A stretch of DNA of 64,000 nt from Brachypterus glaber (lineage: Eukaryota; Arthropoda; Insecta; Coleoptera; Kateretidae), in assembly GCA_958510825.1 (NCBI GenBank), contig OY294044.1, positions 74,322,895 to 74,386,894 of the forward strand, written 5' to 3'. The notes under the pieces were generated by a model. It did no database searches and was not told the origin of the DNA. It was given only the letters and a program-made list of their open reading frames with translations. Shown here in pieces: positions 1-10,950 of the stretch (position 1 is the stretch's first letter; the number at the start of each line of letters is the position of its first letter). Made by a program: the position numbers and the translations under genes.

Positions 1-1939
1 GTATGTATGTAATGTAGAAGATTTCCTATTTTCTATATAGACCAACTGTTAAATACGAAGTTTTGCTATAATAAAATATAAATAAAATGTAAAGTACTTA
101 CCGTAATCAAATGTTATGAATTTTTAAAATATTAAAATTTTTATATAATCGTTTACCAACGAAAAGAAAATTAATTTAAAAAAGCCATTAATAGTGGCGC
201 TATCTAGCGCTTGCCCTAGGAATCTTGTTAGAAACACTAACTTAAAATACTGTAATCAAAATTTTTTCATTCTTACTTTTTGAAATATGGCAAATTGGCC
301 ATAATAAATACATGGCCATAATACCTGCAACCACCTTATTTTCAATAAAAAGTCCAGATTTTGAGGTTATTTTTTTGTTAAGGGGTTGCATAGTTTGGTA
401 TAATCATTTATGTTAAAAAAGGTACATTATAAAAGTGTATCAATAGTGTAAAATTTTCTGATTTTTTTTTTCGAATCTATCGAATAATAAAAGGGTTAAA
501 TACAAAAAATTTAAATTTTAAGGAAATTTAAGTCAATTTTTCACTCCGTGGGACTGAATAAAAATTTATAAAATTTTGCCGAAAAGTACTCTATCCAAGT
601 ACCTAATCTGATATAAATTTCATTAAATTCTATTTTCTCATTTGAAAGTTATAGCGATTAAAAAATAAAATGGAATTTTTTTTTAACCTAATGATAGTTT
701 AACATAAGGCTGGACAAGAAAACACCCCAAAATTTTAGCACGATGGTTACTTTAATTTTTGATAAAAGACTCAAATTTTTTACTGGTATGCAAAAATGTG
801 CAAAAATAGACATTTTCTGACCTTTAATTGTTAATATCTTAAATACCACACCAAATCCACCGCAGCAATTACATAGGTTTTGCTTGTATACAACTGTATT
901 ACCTGAAAAACTTGACAGACCTCTAGATAAGCCAGAGGCCCCAACAGGGTATTTTTTTTGCTGGAGTAATCTTGGAACGTGTCACTAAAACGCACCAATA
1001 TATTTCTATAGTACACGGAGTCCGCATGCCAAAAGTGTCATCTCGCAAACTTTTAAATATGACCGCCACTAAATAGTATAGATAAAACTGGGCAAAGCGA
1101 ATTTAAAGAGAGTTTAAAAATGAAAGGAATTAATGAAAATTGCAGAAAACTGTAATGTACTGTTTTTTCATTACTTCTTCGTTGGGGAAGAAATGCATAA
1201 AACTACAATATTTTTTTTTATTGTTAATCTTTTAGTTTTTTGGCCTAGAATGTATTAAATTTTGACAAGAATATTGCTTTATTCATCTTTATAATTCTGA
1301 GACATTAACCATAAATTAAACTTTTCGTGCACTTTCAATGAAAGTCTTTCATATTTATTCTCACAAAATTTTCAAATATTTTGTTGTAATTTCTACACTT
1401 TAGCATCACCCCTTAAAGTTTTAAATTTTATTTCTAAACCACCCTTCATAAATATTATATTATTATTTAAACCTAATGATTTTAAATAAAATATCATGGA
1501 AGGGTCGACAAGGTCGCAGAGTTGCAATAAAGAGGACCGCGAAGATCATAAATCTTTTTGTTAAAAATCCTGATATATTACCAGGAAATGTAAATCTGTA
1601 GTGACATTTTTTGGATACTACTAATTTTAAAGATGTAACTGATAAATTGTCGTTGGGTTTCAGAATACTTTATTACACATACTGACTTTAAACCTTTAAC
1701 CCTGGCTTAAGCCCCAGAGAGCCATTTATATTAAGTTAGGAAGTACAATTTAAAATTTAGCTGTCAAGTTGAAAATTATGTATAAAATAAGTGAAGTAAC
1801 TTTTTCGTACATACATACTCACGGTGCAGTGGTAGGACAATTTAAATCAACTTTAAATTAACCCATTTCTGTTTCTATATGATGTTAGGATGATTTTGGT
1901 CAAAAATTAAAAAAATCTTTCGAGTACTTTTTCTCACTA
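1..1939. other. AT-rich DNA, no gene seen
   Basis: I see no gene, clear repeat or RNA in this stretch. It is rich in A and T runs. The longest frame (831-1016, minus) has no recognisable motif and a composition like its surroundings, so I treat it as chance. Confidence 0.6.
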
Positions 1940-2055
1940 GGGAACGTTCAAGTATTACGTAACGCAAATTTTGATCATTTTGGACCCCCACCCCCCCTGT
2001 AACGCTATTTTGCTATACCAATAAGATGGGCGTAACACCCCAAAATGACCGCCAT
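1940..2055 (-). mobile_element. Truncated MITE, GGGAACGTTCAAG family
   Basis: The sequence starts with GGGAACGTTCAAGTATTACG and continues through GTAACGC and a C-rich tract. It is the reverse complement of the right part of the complete copy at 30741-30890. The far terminal repeat is missing, so this copy is truncated near 2055. Other copies or pieces lie at 24384, 34141, 56999 and 62302. Such short TIR elements carry no gene and are moved by a transposase made elsewhere. Confidence 0.75.
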
Positions 2056-2370
2056 TTAAAAAAAATAATAATTTTGGAAATTTTGCAGAAATAGGTCAAA
2101 ATAGTTATTACATGGTGTATTATCATGTTAAGACTATATTATTTATCATTTTCATGTAAAAATTTTAATATTTATGCACAAAACATTAAAAATTTGAATA
2201 ATTTTGAAGAACAAAAAATCTACAAAAAAAATATTAAAAATAAGAAGCAGTTAAATAGAGAATTTTAAGCTCTTTAAAATGACGTATCACAAGACTTAGG
2301 GTGTCCCCTGTCTATCTGGCGCCGCCCTACCGAATAAAAAAATTGAAAAATATGGCAAATGATAGATTTT

Positions 2371-2386
2371 ATTGTGTGTTATAAAG
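2371..2386. repeat. Target site duplication, left copy
   Basis: The 16-bp word ATTGTGTGTTATAAAG occurs here and again at 3189-3204, exactly flanking the LINE fragment between them. This marks a target-primed reverse transcription insertion. Confidence 0.85.
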
Positions 2387-2960
2387 ATACAGTGAAAATA
2401 ATGTTTTAGATATAGTAAGGCGATACAGTTATAAAAAACAATTCGATGATATAACACGCATTCTTTTATCTATATATTGTTCCCAATATAAATTTTTACA
2501 CCCTATCTCTTACGAGTCGAGTAGCAATACTCTTCCATTGTATTTACAGCAATTTATGGCTCAGTTACGCTGTACAAATGATACATATTGCTACTTGTAT
2601 ATTAATCTTATTGCCTATTCATGGAATCAAACAAATGCACTATTTGTAACCAAAACGTTTGCGAAACATTAAGACATGTGATACTAGAATGTCCTATATA
2701 TGAGCCATTGAGACAGGATCTGAGTGGGCTACCACAACCAGTGGACGCATGTTATATTATCAAACTTTACTTATACTAATATTATTTATAAAATAGTAAC
2801 AAGTATATTAAAAATGAGATCTTTTGTACTAAACGAATGATCAGAACTTTTATGCATGTTTTGTCACAAGACCAACTGGAAGTAAATTTTATTGTTAATA
2901 TATGTTTTACTTTTATATGTTACTATTACTTAAAACCGGTAAGTTGCGCGATACTCTAAT

Positions 2961-3024
<64 letters not shown>

Positions 3025-3188
3025 TATCCTTTTCTTATTGTAATGTATGTATTTTATAGCACTTATTTTATTTTATGTATTTAATTTTTATTCTTTTGTA
3101 TTTTATAACATTTATTTATCTTATTTTACCAAATTGTCATAGATTGTAATCTGAAAGACAATAAATATTTATTATTATTATTATTATT
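2387..3188 (+). mobile_element. 5'-truncated jockey-like LINE, 3' end
   Basis: This is the 3' end of a non-LTR retrotransposon. From 2621 it reads MESNKCTICNQNVCETLRH, then VILECPIY. That is a C-x2-C ... H-x4-C zinc knuckle followed by ECPxY, as found at the C-terminus of jockey/R1-type ORF2 proteins. The upstream part is in another frame, so the coding sequence is decayed. A 3' UTR with a (TA)n tract follows, then AATAAATATTTATTATT and an (ATT)n tail. A 16-bp direct repeat flanks it on both sides. The reverse transcriptase domain is absent because of 5' truncation. The family beyond jockey-like is uncertain. Confidence 0.85.
2967..3022. repeat. (TA)n microsatellite
   Basis: About 28 TA units lie inside the 3' UTR of the LINE fragment. 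The apparent 60-residue frame over it, an IY repeat, is only a translation of the tract. Confidence 0.9.
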
Positions 3189-3204
3189 ATTGTGTGTTAT
3201 AAAG
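3189..3204. repeat. Target site duplication, right copy
   Basis: This is the second copy of ATTGTGTGTTATAAAG, directly after the (ATT)n tail. It pairs with 2371-2386. Confidence 0.85.
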
Positions 3205-3970
3205 CTTATATCTCAGTCCGTACAAAAGTTACGGGGGATGTACTATTTAAAAGAATAACCCTGTCTATTAGGTCTTATCCAGGTTATTGTAATCTTTTTA
3301 TGATCTAAAAATAAACAAGTTTAGCTAAACCTAATTAGGTCACTAATTGCATTAATTTTTTATCGCACATTTATTGACAGCAAAAAGCAAGCTAATATAA
3401 TGCTTTCATAGAAAGTTCTATCATTGATAAATTATAATAATTATAGGAAAGAATAGAACCATCTAAAAATTAACCATCCGACAGTGCTAAATATTATTTA
3501 GCATTTAGTTAAACTAGGTACTATTTTTGTTTAAAAAAGGACCATCCTAAGTTAATTTTCTAACAAAGTTGAATGACGTAAATATTCAATTTTAAAACAT
3601 ATTCCCAAATTAACTTAGCTGGTTTTCATGTCCCTTTAGAGTTGGAGTATAAACATTATCCCTTTGGAATAGCGAATATTTAAGGTTAAAGTGTACTAAA
3701 TTAAGACACAAATATCGCTTAAAGTAAGTTTTCTAAAAGTAATCTTTAGTTCGAAAATTGGTGTAATTATATTGCTGTTAATAAGATAAAATTAGGTGTA
3801 AATTAGCGTTCTAACTTTTGCCTGCTTAAATTTTTACAAAACTAGGCCGATCTTAGAGACTTTTTCTAAGACACTTTTTGCTTAATAAGCTCGATTCTAG
3901 CTCAGTTTTTTAGCTTGAAATTATTATTAAATTAAAAAGTCCCAGAGTTTACTTTAGAAAAATTGCATGT
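3205..3970. other. AT-rich DNA, nothing recognised
   Basis: I see no coding motif, RNA gene or obvious repeat pair in this stretch. Confidence 0.5.
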
Positions 3971-3977
3971 TACAAAA

Positions 3978-4085
3978 ACAGTAATCGAACCGAAACTGTA
4001 ACCGGACCGAAACTAAATTAACGGAAACCGAACCTGAACCGAAATTATTAGTATCTCATTAACCGAAACCGTAACCGAACCGATA
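3978..4085. repeat. Degenerate ACCGAA tandem repeat
   Basis: Imperfect repeats of a CCGAAAC/ACCGAA motif run through the stretch, for example AACCGAAACCGTAACCGAAC. Its strand bias towards ACCGAA differs from the surrounding AT-rich DNA. It is probably a degenerate minisatellite. Confidence 0.65.
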
Positions 4086-4849
4086 AAAGCCCATCACTGT
4101 TTATTACATACAAAGATATAAGTTTCTAAGGAACTATATAAGTTCACGCGAGTTGGAATGTTGACGAACGAGCCGCCAGGCGAATGAGGAAACCCCACGA
4201 GTGTATGAAGTACACTTTCCAACGAGTTATGTACACAATTTTTCCTACGATCCCGAAAAAATATGAAGTTTCTTATTTTAAAATTTTCTAATTTTTATTA
4301 GTTTTTAAGAAAAGCAAAGCATAAAATAATAAACCATAGAAAAAATAGAAATAATAAATAGAATACAAATTTATATATGTATGTAAAACAGGAAATATGA
4401 TTTTCATTTACCATTAGTTTTTTTGGTTTTATATTTAATACAATATATTATTATAGCTGTACATAGCTGTTTAATGGGTTGCCTATAACTTGACAGTTTG
4501 CTAATTGAATTAAATTTCTGTAGTTATGCTGCCATATAAGACAGTAAAATTGTACTGTTTTACATTTCATAAGAAAAATAGTGTGTATTTTGATGTTTTT
4601 TATAAAATGTAACTAAATCAAAATTAAGTAATTTTTATAAAATCTTGACAGTAATGGTCAAAATAGGAACGTTATAACTATAGTTTCTATTTTTGACATG
4701 AAAAACAGAAATATTTGGATTAAAAAACATAAAAGTTATCAAAAAAGGCTGTGTTGATATGTGAAAAATTCGTAGAATCTATGAGGTAAATATCTAAATA
4801 AAATTAGGCAACACTCCATACATAACTATCACACTAGGGTGATATAGAC
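4086..4849. other. AT-rich DNA with one GC-rich patch
   Basis: A GC-richer patch at about 4145-4215 contains GAGCCGCCAGGCGA. A near-identical core (GAGCCGGCAGGCGA) occurs at 50787-50800. The rest is plain AT-rich sequence in which I see no gene. Confidence 0.45.
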
Positions 4850-4937
4850 ATATCAAACTAGTGTGATATAAGGCGTTTTTTAAAGAACAAAAGAGTGTGC
4901 TTAATGTCATTTTCATAGAGGATCGTAGGAAAAAGAT
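4850..4937 (+). repeat. Dispersed repeat, copy 1 (CTAGTGYGATAT)
   Basis: This segment matches 7540-7625 almost base for base, including AAGAACAAAAGAGTGTGC and CATTTTCATAGAGGA. The complete copy at 7545-7672 has inverted termini, so this is probably a 3'-truncated MITE copy. Confidence 0.7.
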
Positions 4938-5303
4938 TATATTTCCTTAAAGAATTTAATGAAAATTTGCATACGCCACAAACAAACATGTTGTACTTAC
5001 CTATTATTTTACACAAAACAAAACTAGGTAATTTTAAATTCTTTTTTGTGTACGAGTATGCAGCCATTAAGTGCCACTTAGCGTAAAAATAATTTAATAA
5101 ATAAATAATAAATAATTACTTTATTGCCCAACAGTTAACACCAATTACAGGACATAAAATAAAAGTTTATAAAAAAACTGGCTATAGACCAATATATAGA
5201 AATAATTAAGTATTTTTATCATACAAAATTTGTTTAGACTAGAAAAATTAATATCACCATTGTCAATACAGTTAAAATTTGAACACAACATAAATAGGTG
5301 ATT

Positions 5304-5667
5304 TCAGCATAATATTAGTTTTTGCAAGGTTGGTCTTAAATGTATTAATTTGCCTATTTCCTCTTGGTATTTGAAACTGGATCTTGTATAGTAAAAACTC
5401 ACAATCATTTTATTGTTTATTAAATTAAACGAAAAAGAAATTGATATATTTTTTCTGTGTATATCTAGGCTTAAAAGGTCAAACTTATTTAATAAACTTA
5501 TATGATCTGAGCCCTGGGGAGGATAGATTTTATAGATTCTAAAGTTAAGGAGCTTGGCAAATTTTCGCTGAATTGCTTCCAATGGGTCTATTTGGTTATT
5601 ATAAGTTGGATACCAAATTAGACATCGATATTCTAATTTTAAACGGACAAAACTAAAATAAAGTATT
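5304..5667 (-). pseudogene. LINE ORF2 C-terminal fragment
   Basis: The minus frame covers the C-terminal end of a LINE reverse transcriptase protein. It includes the LEY...WYPTY block and IQRKFAKLL. It then runs through a leucine-rich stretch (HISLLNKFDLLSLDIHRKN) typical of the region after the catalytic domain. The catalytic core itself is not present. The frame is open from the MITE boundary to the stop. It is not a host gene. Confidence 0.75.
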
Positions 5668-5671
5668 TTAA

Positions 5672-5912
5672 CCTCTTCAGGGACGAATTGTTTGTTGAAT
5701 TTAATTTAGTAGCAAAAGTTAAAAATGCTTTTTATTGTCAAATCAACTAAACAAGTGAAGATGTGCGAATCTTGGTCATTGGATGTCGCTTGTGATTGGA
5801 AACAAAGTAAATGGCAACAGCTATAGCTACTGAGTAATAAGAAATTCGGTAAAATTAGTTTTGCAGAATTTATTTTTAAACGTACACATATGTACCTATA
5901 TCCCTGAAGAGG
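5672..5912. mobile_element. piggyBac-type MITE with TTAA target sites
   Basis: The element has 12-bp perfect terminal inverted repeats (CCTCTTCAGGGA). It is flanked by TTAA at 5668-5671 and 5913-5916. TTAA duplication is the hallmark of piggyBac-superfamily transposases. The 241-bp body has no coding capacity. Leaving out the element and one TTAA brings the reverse-transcriptase frame of the surrounding LINE back in phase (minus strand: ...NVNSL then KILYF...). This independently fixes the boundaries and shows it inserted after the LINE. Confidence 0.9.
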
Positions 5913-6055
5913 TTAAGGCTATTTACATTGGAAAATGAGCTGGTGTTTCTTGTAATAAAGTCTAGCATTCTAGAGGCAGATTTGCAAATAAAAGTTACAT
6001 GTGATGAGAATGAAAGTTGAGAATCCGATTCAATCGTAAATTATGCCTATTTGGA

Positions 6056-6273
6056 ATTACATGTAAAGAAGTTTAAATTTACATTATTAGTATTATTATA
6101 AATGATGTAAAATTTTACATTAAATGTAAAATTTTACATCATTTATAACGAAAATTATTACATTATAAATACCATATTTTTACACCATTTTAAAAGTTTT
6201 GTATAATACATGACTTTTTACTGTGGTAATATTACGTTAAAATTTAAGACAAATTTAACACTATTTTTTACAG
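6056..6273. mobile_element. Possible MITE with internal palindrome
   Basis: The stretch is bounded by TA-CATGTAAAGAAG on the left and CTTTTTTACAGTG-TA-like sequence on the right. It resembles the TA-CACTG group at 42118 and 57230. It contains a perfect palindrome at 6096-6148. Boundaries are approximate. Confidence 0.4.
6096..6148. repeat. Perfect 25-bp palindrome
   Basis: The arms at 6096-6120 and 6124-6148 are exact reverse complements (TTATAAATGATGTAAAATTT... on the left) around a 3-bp spacer. It is AT-rich and probably the core of a MITE. Confidence 0.85.
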
Positions 6274-6279
6274 TGTACA

Positions 6280-6913
6280 ACGGGTCCTATCCCATTATTG
6301 TGGGCACGATAACTTAATAACGCTTTAAGATAGAGACTTGAAATTTGGCATACAGGTATGTTGCCAAAAGTACTCGCTCGGGATTGTTTTGATGAAGATT
6401 GCGGTGAGGCACGGGGGGGTCAAATGGGGAGAAATACATGTTTTTACAAAAATTTGAAAATTGCTATATATATATATATATAGGGGTTTTTAAGGTTGTT
6501 ACAAGTGAATCTGATAATATTTTTCTAACTCTACCCCGCGGGGTGAGGGGATAAATATTTTTAATGTTTTCGTCAAAATCGGTATAGGCATAGGTGTTTT
6601 TGGGGTCGATGAAACTGAATCTGATAAGTGATAATAAAAAATCACGCGAGTAGATGAAAAATGGGAAAGGTTTTTTACTGGGCAGTGTATTTTTATTTGG
6701 CGACTTGTGTACGAGTCGCTATAAAAACAACAAAAAAATATACATTTCAAACGTCTACTATAGACGTCAGGAATATATTTTTTATTGTTTGTTGTTTTTC
6801 TACACTGTAAATACTATCGCGATATCGACATATCGATATCGGTACTAGAATTTAAAAAAATTAAAATTTTACTTTAAAGTTTTTTGTATATCGTTGCTCT
6901 AGAACTACCATAT
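6280..6913. other. AT-rich DNA with degenerate repeat pieces
   Basis: A piece at about 6300-6345 (GCACGATAACTTAA) matches a dispersed repeat seen also at about 12155. A short (TA)n tract lies at 6465-6482. The overlapping frames on both strands at 6499-6848 carry no family motif. I see no gene. Confidence 0.45.
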
Positions 6914-7167
6914 CGCCTTGTAAATCCCGAAACATCGTATCTAAAAAAATAACCACTTGACAGGTATAACAAATTATCCTTTTTTAAACAATTAATAAGG
7001 TATTTATTTAGAACTTTATTAATTACATATAAAAAAGAATAAGTTCTTATTCATATAAATTAGTCAATTATTAAATTACTACCCTACTAATTCCATAAAA
7101 AAGAATAATTTCTAGTCTCTGGCAAGTTCCCATTTTTCAGATACGATGTTTCGGAATTTACAAAGCG
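6914..7167 (+). mobile_element. MITE, CGCCTTGTAAAT family, copy 1
   Basis: This 254-bp element has imperfect terminal inverted repeats of about 45 bp. The left begins CGCCTTGTAAAT, and both carry GAAACATCGTATCT. A second copy in the opposite orientation lies at 43677-44215 and is interrupted by a SINE. There is no coding capacity. Confidence 0.85.
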
Positions 7168-7536
7168 TTATTTTATTATACTAAGTCACAAGTCTTGTTA
7201 TGGATATTAATACGGATAACGACAATTTTCTATAATATATTAATGTGCTTCAATAATTGTTAGACATTATCTTCCTGTAAATTAGAATTGTCTACATTAA
7301 TTGCTCTGGGCCATCGTAGTTACAATTCTGCGGCCCAAATCCATTGATCATAATACGATATTATTATAAATTTTTTGAGAAACATCAAAGTTCAATTTTA
7401 TTAATTTTAATAATACAATACAATCACAATAACATAAGCAATATTTGTGATTTTTGGATAACCTTTGGAAAAGTCGATACCTTTAGATAACTCAATTATT
7501 TAAATTATCAAAAGTATTGATTATAATGTTAGTAGT
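7168..7536. other. AT-rich DNA, nothing recognised
   Basis: I see no gene or obvious repeat partner in this stretch. Confidence 0.5.
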
Positions 7537-7544
7537 TTATCAGA

Positions 7545-7672
7545 CTAGTGCGATATGAGACTTTTTCTAAAGAACAAAAGAGTGTGCTAAATGTCATTTT
7601 CATAGAGGACCGTATGAAAATATATTTAACGATTTAAGGAACCCTCAACGAGCGAGTATATCGCACTGGACC
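7545..7672. mobile_element. Small MITE (CYAGTGCGATAT termini)
   Basis: The left end has CTAGTGCGATATGAGAC and the right end has GTATATCGCACTGG. These are imperfect inverted repeats about 128 bp apart. The left 80 bp match 4850-4937. No coding potential. Confidence 0.6.
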
Positions 7673-7770
7673 AATTTATTATTGATGAAGATTATGTGAC
7701 GCAAAATCGAATATTTCTGATAGTGTCTACCATATTTCTCTATATTTTTTTCCAACAAAATAAAAATACA

Positions 7771-9100
7771 ACTCAAATTACCAAAAGAAAAATGTTATAA
7801 CATAATGTTTTAAATTATGGGCCGTAACTGACGGCCATAGAATTTAGCGGCAATATTAAAAATAATAACAATTTAAAAATTTACAGTATTTTTTTTTAAT
7901 TTAATGAAAAATATTTTAGCTTTGTAACAATAATTATCAATTATAATTGATTGAAATATAAAATATTTTAATATCGATATAATACTGTTTAATTTTTAAT
8001 AAATAAAAAAAACAATATTTTATTTAAAATAAATAAAACTTAAACTAAAAACTCGCCAAAATACGTTTTATGCTTTATTACTTTAAGCGGGGCAAAGCTA
8101 AGCCTTTAAATCCCTTGAGTATAAAAGTGTCATCACATCAACATGCTTATCTAACTGTTACAAAACATAACGTACACAAAGAAAAAAATACACTGCACAA
8201 ATAAAAAAGAAATCTCATTTTTTCACAATTATTACGCCCCACGCGGGTGGAGTTGTATTTTTATTATCGGAATCAGTTTCAGCGATCTCGTAAACCCTTA
8301 TATATGAATTTTCACCGACCCATTAAAAATTATTGCTCCCTGCCCCCAGGGGGTGAAGTTAGAAAGTATTTGTTCTAAGATTTAGTTTCAGCGACCTTTA
8401 AAACCCCTATACACAGTGCCCAGACTTATACTCCCCACACAGTTTTCTCGAAAATTGTAAGAATTAAAAAAAAAATCTACATGTGTTTTATGATTTGGCG
8501 AAAGGAAGAACCTAAAAATATGTTCATTAATACAGGGTGGTTTGTGGAGGATGGTAGCATAAGCTTTATTTTTTTTTATGAAATAGCCCATATTTTATTG
8601 CAGCAGTTGATTTGGCATAACATTTGCTTAATTTTGGTACTATTAAGTATGGGTCAAAAATTAATTGTTTTAAGATATTAATTTTTTTTTCTAAATAAGT
8701 CCATTTTTATGCATCAGTAAAATCTGCTATTACATCCTTAAATTAAATATTTTTGAATAGAAATATGTAAAAATATACAGGGTGTTCCATTAAAAAATCG
8801 AAAGTTCAACTTTTTTCGGCAAAACCGAAAGTGTCAAAAAAATCCTAAATATGTCAAAAAAACCCTAAATTATACATTATGCAGCTTCTGCAAACTTTAC
8901 TTTCCTACCTAAGAAAATAAAAACATTCAGGGGGGTGAACCACCTTTCTGTAACACCCGGTAGTTTCTTCCCTATTCAATCCTTTAGACCCGCTACAAAA
9001 TACACCACTTTTTTTAAGAAATCGCTTAAAAGGTTTTTTTTACCGGAAAATTTGTCAAATTGTCTGGGGTTAAAATAAATATATGTCTTGGCTGTCTAAA
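7771..9100 (+). repeat. 1.33-kb tandem unit, copy 1
   Basis: From ACTCAAATTACCAAAAGAAA onward the sequence repeats with an offset of about 1333 bp at 9104, with small indels. The unit contains GCGGGTGGAGTTGTATTTT, a TATAAAAG motif near 8120, two TACAGGGTG motifs and GTAACACCCGGTAG. There is no long frame; short frames at 8388-8681 lack motifs. It could be a satellite or a tandem duplication of a non-autonomous element. Confidence 0.85.
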
Positions 9101-9103
9101 CTA

Positions 9104-10390
9104 AACTCAAATTACCAAAAGAAAAATGTTATAACATAATATTTTATATTATTTAAATTTAAATTTAATAATTTTCAGTATTTTTTTTTTAATGAAAAAT
9201 ATTTTAGCTTTGTAACAATAACTGATTGAAATATAAAATATTTTTATATCGATATAATACTGTTCAATTTCTAATAAATTAAAAAAATATATATTTTATT
9301 TAAAATAAATAAAACTAAAACTAAAAACTCGCCAAAATATGTTTTATGCTTTATTAGTTTAAAGCGGAGCAAAGCTAAGCCTTTAAATCCCTTGAGTATA
9401 AAAGTGTCATCACATCAACATGCTTATCTAATTGTTACAAAACATAACGTACACAAAGGAAAAAATACACTGCACAAATAAAAAAGATATCTCATTTTTT
9501 CACAATTATTACGCCCCACGCGGGTGGAGTTGTATTTTGTATTATCGGAATCAGTTTCAGCGATCTCGTAAACCCTTATATATGAATTTTCACCGACCCA
9601 TTAAAAATTATTGCTCCCTGCCCCCAGGGGGTGAAGTTAGAAAGTATTTGTTCTAAGATTTAGTTTCAGCGACCTTTAAAACCCCTATACACAGTGCCCA
9701 GACTTATACTCCCCACACAGTTTTCTCGAAAATTGTAAGAATTAAAAAAAAATCTACATGTGTTTTATGATTTGGCGAAAGAAAGAACCTAAAAATATGT
9801 TCATGTATACAGGGTGTTTTGTGGAGGCTGGTAGCATAAGCTTTATTATTATTTTTTTATGAAATAGCCCATATTTTATTGCAGTAGTGGATTTGGCATA
9901 ACATTTGCTTAATTTTGTTACTATTTAGTATGGGTCAAAAATTAATTGTTTTGAGATATTATTTTTTGTTCTAAAAAAAGTTTATTTTCATACATCAGTA
10001 AAATCTGCTATTACATCCTTAAATTTAAGATTTTTAAATTGAAATATGTAAAAATATACAAGATGTTCCATTAAAAAGTCGAAAGTTCGATTTGTTTTCG
10101 GCGAAACCGAAAGTGTCGAAAAATTCCTAAATATGTAAAAAAACCCTAAATTATACATTATGCAGCTTCTGCAAATTTTAAGTTCCTACCTAAGAAAATA
10201 AAAACTTTCAGGAGGGTGAACCACCTTCCTGTAACACCCGGTAGATGCTTCCCTATTCAATCCTTTAGAACAGCTACAAAATGCACCACTTTTTTTAAGA
10301 AATCGCTTAAAAGGTTTTTTTACCGGAAAATTTGTCGAATTTTCTGGGGTTAAAATAAATAAATGTCTTGGCTGTCTAAAGCCCTGAATG
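9104..10390 (+). repeat. 1.33-kb tandem unit, copy 2
   Basis: This is the second copy of the 7771-9100 unit. It differs by substitutions and a shorter AT segment near its start. The 74-residue frame at 9432-9656 exists only in this copy, so it is unlikely to be a conserved gene. Confidence 0.85.
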
Positions 10391-10396
10391 GGTGAG

Positions 10397-10700
10397 TTTT
10401 CGGCGAAACCGAAAGTGTCGAAAAATTCCTAAATATGTCAAAAAACCCTAAATTATACATTATGCAGCTTCTGCAAATTTTACGTTCCTACCTAAGAAAA
10501 TAAAAACTTTCAGGAGGGTGAACCACCTTCCTGTAACACCCGGTAGATGCTTCCCTATTCAATCCTTTAGAACAGCTACAAAATGCACCACTTTTTTTAA
10601 GAAATCGCTTAAAAGGTTTTTTTACCGGAAAATTTGTCGAATTGTCTGGGGTTAAAATAAATAAATGTCTTGGCTGTCTAAAGCCCTGAATGGGTGAGTA
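10397..10700 (+). repeat. 302-bp partial tandem copy
   Basis: The last part of the unit (10095-10398) is repeated immediately at 10397-10700. It runs from TTTTCGGCGAAACCGAAAG to GCCCTGAATGGGTGAGT with very few differences. This suggests a recent unequal exchange or replication slippage. Confidence 0.9.
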
Positions 10701-10869
10701 TTTAGTTTAGCGAACGTGTCTGAAATAAGGGGATTTAAAGTGTTATAGTTTTAACAAGTTGTAGTGTTTTACTATTGCTGGTGTAAAAATAGAGTATTCT
10801 TCGCATTTAATGGATTTTATTCACAACCATTTAGTAATTGGCTAATTAAATATATACATAAACGTAATA

Positions 10870-10950
10870 GTTTAACATTTTTGACCTGCGTCAAATTGCG
10901 GGATGAGCGCGCCAGCGCGAAGCCCGCAAGACGCGGTCTAAAATGTTAAA
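10870..10950. repeat. GC-cored hairpin
   Basis: The outer arms TTTAACATTTT...GACC and GGTC...AAAATGTTAAA flank inner arms TTGCGGG / CCCGCAA. The loop region is ATGAGCGCGCCAGCGCGAAG. The GC-rich core stands out from the AT-rich surroundings. It is probably a short foldback or MITE. Confidence 0.75.

Larger units (their letters stand above)
5095..6060 (-). mobile_element. Minus-strand LINE fragment with nested MITE
   Basis: This is the 3' portion of a non-LTR retrotransposon on the minus strand. Reading down from about 6035, the translation contains SASRMLDFITRNTSSFSNVN, then (after the MITE) KILYFSFVRLKLEYRCLIWY and LEAIQRKFAKLLNF. These are the conserved post-reverse-transcriptase blocks of LINE ORF2 proteins (LEYxxxxWxP followed by xxIQRKF). 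The frame ends near 5304, and an (AAT)n-rich tail follows at 5095-5125. The 5' boundary is unclear. A 241-bp TTAA-flanked MITE interrupts the coding frame. Confidence 0.8.

Noticed and set aside
2902..3084. 60-residue frame with an IY repeat
   Set aside because: It is the translation of the (TA)n microsatellite in a LINE 3' UTR.
7771..10390. Pair of LTRs around a retrotransposon
   Set aside because: The 1.33-kb repeats are directly adjacent with no internal region, primer-binding site or gag/pol frame. The TATAAAAG box alone is not enough.
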